This document shows, in pieces, positions 54,425-64,000 of a stretch of 64,000 nt of DNA. Origin of the DNA: Sphingobacteriaceae bacterium (GTDB lineage: Bacteria > Bacteroidota > Bacteroidia > B-17B0 > Aurantibacillaceae); assembly GCA_016709575.1 (NCBI GenBank), contig JADJMM010000013.1:1-64000 (forward strand), read 5' to 3'. Every line of letters starts with the position of its first letter. Position 1 is the first letter of the stretch. A program made the translations under genes and the position numbers. The notes under the pieces are model-generated. The model was not told where the DNA came from. It saw nothing but the letters and a program-made list of their open reading frames with translations, and did not search any database.

Positions 54425-57400
54425 TTGAGTAGATTAAAGAATATATTTAATAAAGAAAATCGCTACAAATTTTGTCTGGCGATTTTTTTTATTTCGTTAA
54501 ACTCATTTTCGCAAGATCAATACTTTCAGCAAGAGGTAGATTATAAAATACGTGTTTCGCTTAACGATAAAAAACACGAGCTCTCAGCTTTCGAGGAAAT
54601 AAAGTATATCAACAATTCAGTTACTTCTTTATCTTACATTTATTTTCATTTGTGGCCTAATGCCTATAAAAATCACAAAACAGCTTTAGCAAAACAATTA
54701 TTAGAGAATGGAGAAACTGATTTCTATTATTCTAAACCGGAAGAACGCGGATATATCGATAGTTTGGATTTTAAAGTAAATGGTCAGACTGTGAAAGTAG
54801 AGTATGACGCTGAGCACATTGATATTTGTAAATTAATTTTGAATGAACCCATTCGTTCGCACGATACCATTATCATTACAACACCTTTTCATGTTAAATT
54901 ACCGGATGCGAAATTTTCGCGTTTAGGACATACAGAGCAGGCTTATTATATTACCCAATGGTATCCAAAACCGGCGGTGTTCGATAATACAGGTTGGCAT
55001 CCTATGCCGTATTTAAATCAAGGTGAATTTTACAGCGAGTTTGGTTCGTTTGATGTGAGTATAACAGTTCCTCAAAATTATTTATTAGCGGCTACTGGTG
55101 ATAGGATTGACGCTTTTGAAGAAGAAGAATTTCTGAATAAAAAAGTGTTAGAAACAGAAGCGTTAATTAAAGCCAACAGATTGATTAATCAGAAAAGTAA
55201 ATTTCCTGAATCTTCTCCTGAGAAAAAAACAATTCGTTTCATGCAATCTAATGTTCATGATTTTGCATGGTTTGCTGATAAACGTTATCATGTGTTACGT
55301 GATAAAGTAAAATTACCTACTACAGGAAGGGTGATTGATACATGGGTTTTTTTTACGGATAATGAAGCTGAGCTTTGGAAAAAATCAATAGAGTATATTG
55401 ATGACGCAACATTATTCTATTCTTATTTTATTGGGGATTATCCTTACAATCATGTTACAGCTGTCGATGGCGTTATTGCGGCAGGGGGTGGTATGGAATA
55501 TCCTAACATTACTGTTATCGGTTCCAGTGGTAATGATTTTACTTTAGAGACTACTATCATGCACGAAGTTGGTCATAATTGGTTTTATGGCATCATGGGA
55601 AGTAACGAACGTGATTTTCCTGGTATGGATGAAGGATTAAACTCGTTTTACGAAATGCGTTACATTCAGGCAAAATATCCTAATAAAAAACTAACTGCTT
55701 TAATTGGTCGCGACAGTACTTTTAAATTTTTAGGTTTAAATAAATTTCCGCACAAAGAATCTTACAAATTAGCCTATCTAATAGCCGCTCGAAAAAATCT
55801 TGATCAACCCATAAATACAGAGTCATCTAGATTTTCAAAATACAATTACGGGGCAATTGTTTACGCAAAATCAGCAATTGCTTTTGATTATTTAATGAGC
55901 GCAGTTGGTAACGAGAAATTCGACGATGGTATGCGTTTTTATTTCGATAATTGGAAATTCAAACACCCGAGTCCGCGCGATTTACAAAAAACTTTAGAAT
56001 ACCATTGTGCTATTGATATGAATTGGTTTGTGGAAGGGATGATTCAATCAAAAGAAAAAATCGATTACAAAGTTGTTAAGCATCGGAAATTAGAAACCGG
56101 CGGTCATATGGTTCTGGTTAAAGGCAAAGGAAAAGTAAATGGCCCAGTAAGTATGTCGGGTTACAAGGATGGAAAATTGATTGGTCAGGTTTGGTACAGT
56201 GGGTTTAGTGGTAAGCGTGTTTTTGAATTTCCGCCAAGCGAAATAGATAAATTTAGAATTGATGGTGATAACACTATTCCTGAAATCAACCGCAGTAATA
56301 ATACATTAAAAATAAAAGGCTTATTTAAAAAAGCAGAACCTTTGCAATTAAATTTCTTAGCAAAAATTGACGACCCAGACCGCACACAATTAAATTACAT
56401 GCCAATTTTAGGATTCAATACTTACAATAAATTCATGTTAGGTATGGCGTTTTATAATTATAGTTTGTTGCAGAAAAAATTTGAATTCACTTTAGCGCCG
56501 ATGTATGCTTTTGGCAGTAACACACCTGTAGGCTCAGCGGATTTTCAATTTAACCTTACGCCAAATCAATCCTTTCAAAAAGTATCTATTGGCGCGCGTC
56601 TAAAAAGTTTTGCTTATGATTTTTCTGATCCGGATAAATTTTTCCTAATTCAAATATAACAGACCCGAGTCTCTTCGCTTTTAATTATTACAAAGCAGAA
56701 CCATTTTTAAAATTTGAGATTAAGAAGAAAAATCCTCGTAGCCCGATTACCCAATTCATCGCTCTAAGAAGTGTGATTTCGTATATTGAAAAGGATGAAA
56801 CGTACAATACTGTTTTTGGAGAAATTCAACAATCGCCATACAAAGTTTCGGAAATGAATTATGTTAATGAGGCGGCTTATATTTTTGAGAACAATCGCAC
56901 CATTAATCCTTTTGGTTTTAATTTGAAATTGCAACAAAATGGTGATTTCTCTAAATTAAATTTAACAGCCAATTATTCGATCTCTTTTAAAGATAAACAC
57001 TCATTGGATTTTAGATTCTTTGCAGGAACATTTTTGTCAGGGAAAAACAGGGGGGCTTACCGCTATCGCGCCAGTGGTTATAATGGCTATCAAGATTATA
57101 ATTTCGATTATAACTTTGTGGGACGAAACGAATACAATGGTGTAGGCTTTGCACAGTTTGCAGAAGAAGATGGCGCTATGAAGGTGTGGACGCCATTAGG
57201 GCAAACTGATCAATGGATGGTAGCTTTGAATATTAAGTCGCCAAAGTTTTTTAAATTACCTGTAAAATTATTTGTGGATGTAGTAACTAGCGATGGAAGG
57301 GCTATGTTAACTGAAAAGGTGTTATACAGCGCCGGTTTTGAAATTTGTGTTTGGAAGGATATCTTTGAAATATATGTGCCTTTGGTTTATAGCAAGGATA

Positions 57401-57513
57401 TTGCCAGCACATTAAAGCTAAATAACAGAACAACATTTTTTGAAACCATACGTTTTACATTTAACCTAAATAAAATCAGTCCACGTGATTTAATTGAAAA
57501 AAGTATTTTTTAA
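54425..57513 (+). CDS. M1-family metallopeptidase with C-terminal barrel-like extension (frameshifted)
   Basis: About 1029 residues. The TTG start precedes a signal peptide (FCLAIFFISLNSFSQ). The peptidase (residues ~25-570) has the exopeptidase motif GGGMEYPN near 358 and the zinc site TIMHEVGHNWFYGIMGSNER with DEGL, which is HExxH-x18-E, followed by the catalytic-type Tyr region (SKYNYGAIVYAKS). After a beta-rich linker, residues ~660-1029 consist of alternating hydrophobic strands (FMLGMAFYNYSLLQKKFEFTL; LSGKNRGAYRYRASGYNGYQ) and end FNLNKISPRDLIEKSIF, with a terminal Phe, as in outer-membrane barrels. The frame breaks near 56650. It therefore may be a surface-displayed aminopeptidase. lpxH starts on its stop codon. 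Confidence 0.9.
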
Positions 57514-58262
57514 TGCAAGCCGGTAAAAAAATATATTTTGCTTCCGATTTTCACTTAGGTGCTCCAAAAGATACCAAAAGTGCGGAGCGTGAACGTTTGC
57601 TTTGTAAATGGTTGGATGAAATAAAAAATGATGCTGAAGAAATTTATTTAGTAGGTGATATTTTTGATTTCTGGTACGAACATGTGTACACTATTCCAAA
57701 AGGATTTGTGAGAATTTTAGGAAAGATTGCTGAGTTAACGGATAGCGGTATTAAAGTTCATTTCTTCACAGGCAATCACGATACCTGGATGAAAGATTAT
57801 TTCCCTAAAGAAATTGGTGTTTCTGTTTTTGATAATCCAATTTCAAGAACGTATAACGGTAAGAATTTTTATATCGGACACGGTGATGGTTTAGGTCCTG
57901 GTGATTATTGGTATAAATTTCTCAAATTAATTTTCAGGAGTAAAATTTCGCAATGGATGTATTCCCGTATTCATCCCAACTTATCGTTTTGGATTGCGCG
58001 TGCTTCTAGTTTAAAGAGTAGAGCGGCAACAGGTAACTCTGACGAAATATATAATGGTGCTGAAAAGGAGTGGTTGTATATCTACTGTAAAGAATATCTC
58101 ACTAACAATAAAGTCGATTATTTTGTGTTTGGTCACCGTCATCTGCCACTCGATTTGGATATTGAAGGTAAAGCGCGCTACATTAATTTGGGCGACTGGA
58201 TTCGTTATAACAGTTATGCTGTGTTTGATGGTAATAAGTTAGAACTGAAGTATTACAAATAA
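57513..58262 (+). CDS. lpxH: UDP-2,3-diacylglucosamine diphosphatase
   Basis: 249 residues, calcineurin-like metallophosphoesterase that makes lipid X from UDP-2,3-diacylglucosamine at the inner face of the membrane during lipid A synthesis. The metal-ligand motifs are all present: YFASDFHLGAP (D-x-H), YLVGDIFDFWYEH (GD), FTGNHDTWM (GNHD), NFYIGHGDGLG and FVFGHRHLPL (GHxH). The Bacteroidota LpxH variant is about this length. The start codon overlaps the stop of the peptidase gene (TAATG). Confidence 0.93.
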   Translation: MQAGKKIYFASDFHLGAPKDTKSAERERLLCKWLDEIKNDAEEIYLVGDIFDFWYEHVYTIPKGFVRILGKIAELTDSGIKVHFFTGNHDTWMKDYFPKEIGVSVFDNPISRTYNGKNFYIGHGDGLGPGDYWYKFLKLIFRSKISQWMYSRIHPNLSFWIARASSLKSRAATGNSDEIYNGAEKEWLYIYCKEYLTNNKVDYFVFGHRHLPLDLDIEGKARYINLGDWIRYNSYAVFDGNKLELKYYK

Positions 58263-58316
58263 TCTCATCTCTTATTTTAATTCCTTAACTTTAAGACTTC
58301 CATAAAATAGTTCTTA

Positions 58317-59284
58317 ATGTTCACTCTGCTCGGAAAAATAATAAAATACTGTTTCTACATTTTAATTATTCTTATAATCATTTTAAGTGTAATTCCGTAT
58401 TTATTTTCATTAAACAATAAAGCGGCAGACGCAGATTACAAACCGTACCCCAATAGTAAATTTATTAAGTCAGCCACTAATAGCATGCATTATCGCTTGT
58501 TCAAACCTGATACTATTGAAAATAAAATCGTTTTGATTCATGGTTTTTCCGGTAGTACATTTTGCTACAGAAATAATTTTGAAAGTTTGATTAGTAACAA
58601 AACACTTGTTATTGCCTTGGATTTACCGCCTTATGGATTTAGTAACAAAGAGTCTGATGCTAATTACAACGATACAACTATTTTAAGTTTAATTCATAAC
58701 GCAATTCAACAAACAGATGATGAAATAAAATCTAATTCTGCTTGGGTTATTGCAGGACATAGTTTAGGTGCGATGTATGCTGCTAAATTGGTAACACAAC
58801 ACCCTGCTTTATTTAAAAAACAGATTTTCATTGATGGTTTTTTACAGACTTACAGGAAACTGGTTTTAATTTCTTCTTAAAGTACCCGCCGCTTTTAAGG
58901 TGGTCGGATGTAATTTTAGAGCATTATTTTTTGAATAAAGAAAAATTCGGAGAGCTTATTGAAAGCGCTTATTTAAGAAAAGCCACCAATGAAGAAATTG
59001 AAGGCTATATGAAACCTTTTGGAATGAAAAACAGTGCTTCTTCAATTTTACATTGGGCACATGCAGAAAGTGTTATACGGGTGGATAAATTAACTTTGTA
59101 TTCAAAACCTACATTAATTATTTGGGGAAATCCCGATCCATGGGTTCCTTTTGATATTAAAAAGGTAGATACAACAGCCTTTAAAAAGATTACCTTTAAG
59201 TTTATTGATGGTGGCGGACACAATCCACAAGAAACGCAACCTGAATTAGTAAATACGTATATAAATGAATTCATAAATAATTGA
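58317..59284 (+). CDS. Alpha/beta-hydrolase, membrane-anchored (frameshifted)
   Basis: About 322 residues. An N-terminal membrane anchor (CFYILIILIIILSVIPYLF) is followed by an alpha/beta-hydrolase domain: the oxyanion region VLIHGFSGST, the nucleophile elbow VIAGHSLGAMYAAKL (Ser in G-H-S-L-G), the acid in IIWGNPDPWVPF and the His in DGGGHNPQETQP. The frame breaks near 58865. The substrate is unknown; the fold covers lipases, esterases and epoxide hydrolases. Its last bases overlap the start of the DUF2279 gene. Confidence 0.9.
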
Positions 59285-60195
59285 AAGCGATTTTAAAATA
59301 TTGTATCCTATTATTAATTGTTTGTGAAAGCGGCTTTGCGAATTCGTTTTCAAAGGATTCTTTATCTTTTGTAAAAAAGAAAAAAATCGGATTAGGAGTT
59401 TTTTGTGGCGCTTTAACTGGTGGTTCTTTAGTGTATTTGAATAGTGTTTGGTATAGTCAGTACAATACAGGTAAATTTCATTATTTTGATGATTCGAAGG
59501 AATGGCTGTTGATGGATAAGGTAGGGCATTTTCATAGCACATTTCAAATCTCCAACTTAACTATGAAAGCTTTTGATTGGGCCGGATATAATAGAACGCA
59601 GAAATTATTTATTGGTGGTACTTTGGGTTATGGCTACATGACTGCGATTGAAATAATGGATGGTTACAGCAAAGGCTGGGGTTTTTCCTGGGCAGACATG
59701 GGTGCGAATACATTAGGTACCGCATTAGCTATTTCCCAAGAAGCCGCATGGAAAGAACAACGTTTTAATATAAAAATTGGATTTCATCAAACGCAATACG
59801 CGCAATATAATACCGAATTACTTGGTAAAAATTTTAGCGAGCAAATGCTGAAGGATTATAACGGACAAACATATTGGTTAAGTGTAAGTCCGTTTGCATT
59901 TATTAAATCTGACAAAAAATTACCAAAATGGTTAGCGATTTCTTTTGGTTATGGCGCAGATGGAATGTTAGGAGCAAATTACAATGCTTTTGTTATTCAG
60001 GATAGCGAAGGTAATGTGACAGATTTTAAAAGGTACAGACAATATTATTTTTCGTTGGATGTAGATTTATCCAAAATAAAAACCCGTTCTAAATTTTTGA
60101 ATGCTGTTTTAAATTCGTTTAATATTTTAAAAATTCCGGCACCAACAATAGAGTGGGGCGACGGAAAAGCAAAATTTCATTATCTTTATTTTTAA
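59281..60195 (+). CDS. DUF2279-family protein
   Basis: 304 residues from a TTG that overlaps the hydrolase stop. The signal peptide ends near FAN. The central signature DKVGHFHSTFQISNLTMKAF and YMTAIEIMDGYSKGWGFSWADMGANT is that of the DUF2279 (YfiM-related) family, with a conserved His pair and Asp-Gly-Tyr helix. The N-terminus includes one hydrophobic segment (GVFCGALTGGSLVYLNSVWY). The C-terminal part (LPKWLAISFGYGADGMLGAN, YYFSLDVDLSKI, FHYLYF) shows alternating strand character. Family function is not established; it is probably an envelope protein. Confidence 0.88.
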   Translation: MKAILKYCILLLIVCESGFANSFSKDSLSFVKKKKIGLGVFCGALTGGSLVYLNSVWYSQYNTGKFHYFDDSKEWLLMDKVGHFHSTFQISNLTMKAFDWAGYNRTQKLFIGGTLGYGYMTAIEIMDGYSKGWGFSWADMGANTLGTALAISQEAAWKEQRFNIKIGFHQTQYAQYNTELLGKNFSEQMLKDYNGQTYWLSVSPFAFIKSDKKLPKWLAISFGYGADGMLGANYNAFVIQDSEGNVTDFKRYRQYYFSLDVDLSKIKTRSKFLNAVLNSFNILKIPAPTIEWGDGKAKFHYLYF

Positions 60196-60206
60196 ATTAT
60201 CTCTTT

Positions 60207-61043
60207 ATGCAACTCTATTCTGTAAATGCCGGTTATTTTAAATTAGATGGCGGTGCCATGTTTGGTGTAGTGCCTAAAAGTTTGTGGAAAGAATTGAATC
60301 CGCCTGACGAAAACAATATGTGTAGTTGGGCCATGCGTTGTTTGTTGATTCAAGACGGCAATAAATTAATTCTCGTTGATAACGGTATGGGAAATAAGCA
60401 AAGCGATAAATTCTTCGGTTTTTATTATTTGCATGGAGATGATAGTTTGGAGAAATCGTTAAAGCAACACGGCTTTGGTATGGATGATATTACGGATGTG
60501 TTTTTAACGCATTTACATTTCGATCATTGTGGTGGAAGCATCAAAGCAAATAAAGATAAAACAGGATACGAGCCTGCATTTAAGAATGCGCAATATTGGA
60601 GTAACGAAAAGCATTGGAATTGGGCTGTTCATCCAAACCCTCGCGAAAAAGCAAGTTTCTTAAAAGAAAATATTTTACCGATTCAAGAAAGCGGACAATT
60701 AAAATTTACTAAAGAGGGAGAAAATCCTTTAGGCTTTGAAATAAAAGAAGTTTACGGTCATACCGAAGCGATGATGCTCCCAATGGTGAAGTATAAAAAT
60801 ACAACCATTGCTTATATGGCAGATTTAATTCCTTCATCCGGACATATTCCGATTCCTTATGTGATGGGTTACGATATGCGTCCTTTAGAAACAATAAACG
60901 AAAAGGAAAAAATGTTGAAGCAAGCAGTAGAAAACAATTGGTTATTGTTTTTTGAACACGACCCTAAAGTAGAATGCTGTACTTTACAAAATACAGAGCG
61001 CGGTGTGAGAATGAAAGATGTGGTTAAACTTTCTGAAGTTTAA
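60207..61043 (+). CDS. MBL-fold metallohydrolase
   Basis: 278 residues starting at ATG 60207 (MQLYSVNAGYFKLDGGAMFG); an upstream in-frame start at 60153 would lie inside the preceding gene. The metal-binding signature FLTHLHFDHCGGS (HxHxDH) lies near residues 108-120, followed by KEVYGHTEAMMLP (third His), TIAYMADLIPS (Asp ligand) and LFFEHDPKVE (last His). It matches cytoplasmic beta-lactamase-fold hydrolases related to quorum-quenching lactonases and glyoxalase II; the substrate is not evident. It converges on bshA with overlapping stop codons. Confidence 0.9.
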   Translation: MQLYSVNAGYFKLDGGAMFGVVPKSLWKELNPPDENNMCSWAMRCLLIQDGNKLILVDNGMGNKQSDKFFGFYYLHGDDSLEKSLKQHGFGMDDITDVFLTHLHFDHCGGSIKANKDKTGYEPAFKNAQYWSNEKHWNWAVHPNPREKASFLKENILPIQESGQLKFTKEGENPLGFEIKEVYGHTEAMMLPMVKYKNTTIAYMADLIPSSGHIPIPYVMGYDMRPLETINEKEKMLKQAVENNWLLFFEHDPKVECCTLQNTERGVRMKDVVKLSEV

Positions 61044-62173
61044 ACCATTTCTTTACTGGTTAACTCTTGATATAATTTTTCGTACATCGGAAGAACGACG
61101 TTTATATCAAATTTTTTAGCTTGAATAAAGGCGTTCTCTTTAAATTTGGCGAGCAATTTTTCATCACTCAATAATTTAATAGCATTTGCAGCCATATCAT
61201 CAACGTCGCCAACATTACTTAAATAACCTGTTACTTCATGAATATTTACTTCAGGTAAGCCGCCGGTGTTAGTTGAAATAACCGGAATTCTCATAGCCAT
61301 AGCTTCTAAAGCAGCAAGACCAAAACTTTCGGTTTCACTTGGTAGAATAAACAAGTCGGCCATTTTTAAAACCTCAGTTGGGTCGTTAATGCGGCCTAAA
61401 TTCACAATATCATTACAGGTATCTAATTCGCGGCAAAGTTTTTCAATGGCAGGTCGTTCAGGACCATCACCCACTAAAATTAATTTAGCGGGAACTACTT
61501 TACGAACTTTATCAAACACTTTTAAAACATCTTCCACCCGTTTTACTTTGCGGAAGTTAGAAACGTGAACCATAATTTTTTCACCTTTTGGCGCGTAATG
61601 TTTACGTTCGCAATGTTGTTCAACTTTATTATAATCTTCAATGTTGATGAAATTAGGAATCACATCAATTTTATTGTCGATTTTAAAAGTAGATAAGGTT
61701 TCTTTTTTTAAATTTTCAGAAACGGAAGTGATAGCATTGCTATTGTTTAATGAAAAACGAATTACGGGTTCAAACGAAGGATCTCTTCCCACTAAGGTAA
61801 TATCTGTTCCGTGTAAAGTAGTGATGTAGGGTAGAAATATTTTTTTTGATTTTAAAATTTGTTGAGCTAAATACGCAACAGAAGCATGAGGAATGGCATA
61901 ATGCACATGTAAAACATCTAAGCGTTCGTACATGGCTACATCCACAATTTTACTCGCTAAAGCCGATTCGTAAGGTTGGTATTCGAATAATGGGTAATCG
62001 TTAACGCTTACTTCGTGGTAAAATAAATTCTCATTAAAGGGATTTAAACGAAATGGCAAATTATACGCCATAAAATGTACGCGATGGCCTTTTTTTGCAA
62101 GGGCTTTTCCAAGTTCAGTAGCAACAACACCGCTTCCGCCAAAAGTAGGGTAACAAACAATTCCAATATTCAT
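61040..62173 (-). CDS. bshA: N-acetyl-alpha-D-glucosaminyl L-malate synthase
   Basis: 377 residues, GT-B retaining glycosyltransferase family 4. It joins UDP-GlcNAc to L-malate, the first step of bacillithiol synthesis. The BshA-typical N-terminus is NIGIVCYPTFGGSGVVATEL. It continues with HVHYAIPHASVAYLAQQI, YITTLHGTDITLVGRDPSF, AITSVSENLKKET, IHVSNFRKVKR-type (MVHVSNFRKVKRVEDVL) and LFILPSETESFGLAALEAMA (E-x7-E). It is divergent from queE with 41 bases between starts. Partners bshB and bshC are not in the window. Confidence 0.94.
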   Translation of the reverse strand: MNIGIVCYPTFGGSGVVATELGKALAKKGHRVHFMAYNLPFRLNPFNENLFYHEVSVNDYPLFEYQPYESALASKIVDVAMYERLDVLHVHYAIPHASVAYLAQQILKSKKIFLPYITTLHGTDITLVGRDPSFEPVIRFSLNNSNAITSVSENLKKETLSTFKIDNKIDVIPNFINIEDYNKVEQHCERKHYAPKGEKIMVHVSNFRKVKRVEDVLKVFDKVRKVVPAKLILVGDGPERPAIEKLCRELDTCNDIVNLGRINDPTEVLKMADLFILPSETESFGLAALEAMAMRIPVISTNTGGLPEVNIHEVTGYLSNVGDVDDMAANAIKLLSDEKLLAKFKENAFIQAKKFDINVVLPMYEKLYQELTSKEMV

Positions 62174-62198
62174 CCCGTAAAATTACGAATTATTCAAC

Positions 62199-62206
62199 TA
62201 CCTTTG
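62199..62206 (+). promoter_or_regulatory. Bacteroidota -7 promoter box for queE (TACCTTTG)
   Basis: Exact TAnnTTTG match 8 bases before the ATG at 62215; the message would have little or no leader. Confidence 0.45.
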
Positions 62207-62214
62207 TCGCCGTA

Positions 62215-62868
62215 ATGAACTACAAAGTAGAAAGTCTTAATACAGAGCAAGCTGAATTATTGAAGCAAGGAAAACTATTGCCAGTAATGGAAGATTTTTA
62301 CACTATTCAAGGTGAAGGGTTCAATTCAGGTAAAGCTGCTTATTTTGTAAGGGTTGGAGGTTGTGATGTTGGCTGTCATTGGTGCGATGTGAAGGAAAGT
62401 TGGGACGCTTCATTACATCCATTGGTAAAAGTGGAGGACGTGGTAGAAAAAGTGATTCAGTCTGGTTCAAAAGCGGTTGTAATTACAGGTGGGGAACCTT
62501 TGCAGTATAACATGGATTATATTACATCTGAATTCAAGAAAAAAAAAATTGAAACGTTTATAGAAACTTCAGGCGCCTTTCCATTAAGCGGTAATTGGGA
62601 TTGGATTTGTTTATCACCTAAAAAGACAATGAATCCTCTTGAGGAAGTTTATAAGAAAGCCAATGAACTAAAAGTTATTGTGTACAACAAAAACGATTTC
62701 GATTGGGCTTTAGAGCAAGCTAAAAAAGTAAGTAAGGATTGTAAATTGTTTTTGCAGCCCGAGTGGAGTAAAAGCAACGATATGATGCCTTTAATAGTAG
62801 AGTTTGTAAAAACACATCAAAACTGGATGGTTTCCTTGCAAAGTCATAAATACATGAACATTCCATAA
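62215..62868 (+). CDS. queE: 7-carboxy-7-deazaguanine synthase
   Basis: 217 residues, radical-SAM enzyme that contracts 6-carboxytetrahydropterin to 7-carboxy-7-deazaguanine in queuosine synthesis. The FYTIQGEGFNSGKAAYFVR opening is diagnostic. The cluster cysteines are in GGCDVGCHWCDVKESW (C-x3-C-x2-C). Next come VVITGGEPLQYN (GGEP SAM-binding), FIETSGAFPL and ICLSPKK. It lies alone between divergent bshA and a kinase gene. queC, queD and queF are not in the window. No frame break. Confidence 0.95.
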   Translation: MNYKVESLNTEQAELLKQGKLLPVMEDFYTIQGEGFNSGKAAYFVRVGGCDVGCHWCDVKESWDASLHPLVKVEDVVEKVIQSGSKAVVITGGEPLQYNMDYITSEFKKKKIETFIETSGAFPLSGNWDWICLSPKKTMNPLEEVYKKANELKVIVYNKNDFDWALEQAKKVSKDCKLFLQPEWSKSNDMMPLIVEFVKTHQNWMVSLQSHKYMNIP

Positions 62869-62958
62869 GCGATTTTGAGGCTGTATAAACCCTTTTAACC
62901 TTCCATCACTTATTTTTCCCGCTCAATTTTATTAATCGTATTTTTAGTACATAAAATT

Positions 62959-63957
62959 GTGAACAAAAAACAACAAGTATATTGGTCTTGTCAGGTAGGA
63001 GGATGGTTATTCTTTTGGGCTATCAATCTCTTTTTTTATGGATTAACCAATCAGATTTCGATACGTGATTTTTTTATTTACGCTGTTTTTATTTTAACGG
63101 GAATTATTCTTACTCATATTAACCGTTACTTCATTTTGAAGTACAAAATTTTCAAAACAAAAATAATTCCTCAGTTATCATACATTTTATTATCGAGTTT
63201 AGCATTAGCGGTTGTTTTTATTAGCGTGGGTTCTTTGCAAAGAGCTACACAACTTTCACTCGAAAATATTTTGAATGCTATTGTTCCGTTTGTGTTTTGG
63301 TCGGCCATTTATTTTGGTTTTCATTTTTTTGAGAATTATAAAAAAACAGAAATTCAGAATTTACGTTGGGAAGCTTCGAGTAAAGATATTGAGTTAAATA
63401 AATTAAAATCGCAGTTAAATCCGCACTTCATGTTTAATAGCATGAATAGTATTCGTGCGTTAATTGATGAAAATCCTGCTAAGGCAAAAGAAGCTGTAAC
63501 TCAATTAGCAAATATTTTACGGAATACTTTGGTAATGAATAAAAACAAAGAAATTTTATTAGAGGAAGAATTAAGAATTGTAAAAGATTATTTAGCATTA
63601 GAGCACATTCGTTATGAAGAACGTTTAAAATATGATTTTGAAATTGAGGAAGAGGCGCTAAAAAAAATAGTACCACCTTTAATTGTGCAAGCTCAGGTGG
63701 AGAACGCTATTAAACACGGCATTTCTAAATTACCAAAAGGCGGAAGTGTATTGGTAAAAGCAAAAACTTTAAATAAAGATTTATTAATTGAAGTGACTAA
63801 CACCGGACAATTAAGCAACGAAAAAAGCGACACCGGATTTGGTTTATTAAATAGCAAGCAACGATTGGAATTACTTTATGGAAGTAAAGCGACCATTGAA
63901 ATTGCCGACACGAATAACAATGAAGTATCAGTAAAAATTAAAATACCATTTAGTTAA
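62959..63957 (+). CDS. LytS/YehU-type sensor histidine kinase
   Basis: 332 residues from a GTG start. Four membrane helices (residues ~10-115) are followed by a short coiled coil and a His_kinase domain with the phosphoacceptor LKSQLNPHFMFNSMNSIRAL (His near 158), then an HATPase_c domain with the N-box QAQVENAIKHGI and a G-box GFGLLNSKQRL. Typical partner is a LytTR response regulator, and one begins 9 bases after its stop. The input signal is unknown, and there is no extracytoplasmic sensor domain. Confidence 0.95.
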   Translation: MNKKQQVYWSCQVGGWLFFWAINLFFYGLTNQISIRDFFIYAVFILTGIILTHINRYFILKYKIFKTKIIPQLSYILLSSLALAVVFISVGSLQRATQLSLENILNAIVPFVFWSAIYFGFHFFENYKKTEIQNLRWEASSKDIELNKLKSQLNPHFMFNSMNSIRALIDENPAKAKEAVTQLANILRNTLVMNKNKEILLEEELRIVKDYLALEHIRYEERLKYDFEIEEEALKKIVPPLIVQAQVENAIKHGISKLPKGGSVLVKAKTLNKDLLIEVTNTGQLSNEKSDTGFGLLNSKQRLELLYGSKATIEIADTNNNEVSVKIKIPFS

Positions 63958-63965
63958 ATAAGAAT

Positions 63966-64000
63966 ATGAAAGCTATTATAATTGATGATGAACGTTTAGC
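63966..64000 (+). CDS. Response regulator (LytTR type expected), 5' end only
   Basis: The first 12 codons read MKAIIIDDERLA, the usual start of a receiver domain with the acidic pair DD. The rest lies outside the window. Position directly after a LytS-type kinase suggests a LytTR response regulator. Confidence 0.75.
   Translation, partial: MKAIIIDDERL

Noticed and set aside
1..64000. tRNA, rRNA, CRISPR array, toxin-antitoxin or restriction system
   Set aside because: I looked through intergenic gaps for cloverleaf-like, rRNA-like and regular repeat patterns and found none; no defence-family motif was recognised in the proteins.

Overview
The window is a low-GC chromosomal segment of a Bacteroidota bacterium (class-level guess: Bacteroidia/Flavobacteriia-like). 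The evidence is several type IX secretion (T9SS) cargo proteins with type A and type B sorting domains, PorP/SprF-family proteins, a SusC/TonB-type receptor with a carboxypeptidase-regulatory domain, OmpP1/FadL, BshA (bacillithiol synthesis), and Bacteroidota-style -7 boxes (TAnnTTTG) in front of several genes. I saw no rRNA, tRNA, CRISPR array or intact insertion sequence.

Many genes are broken by single-base indels, often in homopolymer runs. The density is extreme in the first ~4 kb, moderate to ~7.7 kb and sparse afterwards. This looks like uncorrected long-read error at a contig edge rather than biological decay, because the reading frames resume with intact family motifs. I therefore give the full span of such genes and note where the frame breaks.

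Layout. 1-4 kb: glycosyltransferase end, then (minus strand) lpxD, a conserved unknown protein and proS, all heavily indel-damaged. 4-13.7 kb: Tyr/Gly/Asn-rich lipoprotein, OmpP1/FadL porin, thioredoxin-like 2Fe-2S protein, acetyltransferase remnant, DUF6973-like protein, fructose-1,6-bisphosphatase, RsmI-like methylase, a TPR sensor plus SpoIIE/PP2C phosphatase, and a DUF58 protein. 13.7-28.8 kb: a surface/secretion block with two giant T9SS type B cargo proteins, each followed by a PorP/SprF partner, then a PorE-like OmpA protein, a type A cargo and a TonB-dependent receptor. 28.9-36.8 kb: an exopolysaccharide block with a 7TM-HD phosphodiesterase, Wza-like export lipoprotein, Wzc-like tyrosine autokinase, RfbC, a WecA/MraY-like initiating transferase and a LysM lytic transglycosylase, running into uvrA. 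39.7-47.3 kb: an accessory stretch with REP-like hairpins, a small unknown gene, another type B cargo, an unknown secreted protein, an ORF6N remnant, a DUF3592 protein and a phosphatase-less TPR protein. 47.3-64 kb: mostly housekeeping (UvrD/PcrA helicase, membrane protein, gatB, TlpA-like thioredoxin, M1 peptidase with a barrel-like tail, lpxH, hydrolase, DUF2279, MBL hydrolase, bshA, queE, LytS-type kinase and the start of its response regulator).

The strongest biological themes are paired secretion of giant adhesin-like proteins (cargo plus PorP plus PorE-like anchor), a cell-envelope polysaccharide operon adjoining a probable c-di-AMP phosphodiesterase, and two TPR signalling proteins ending at the same point, one with and one without a neighbouring PP2C phosphatase.
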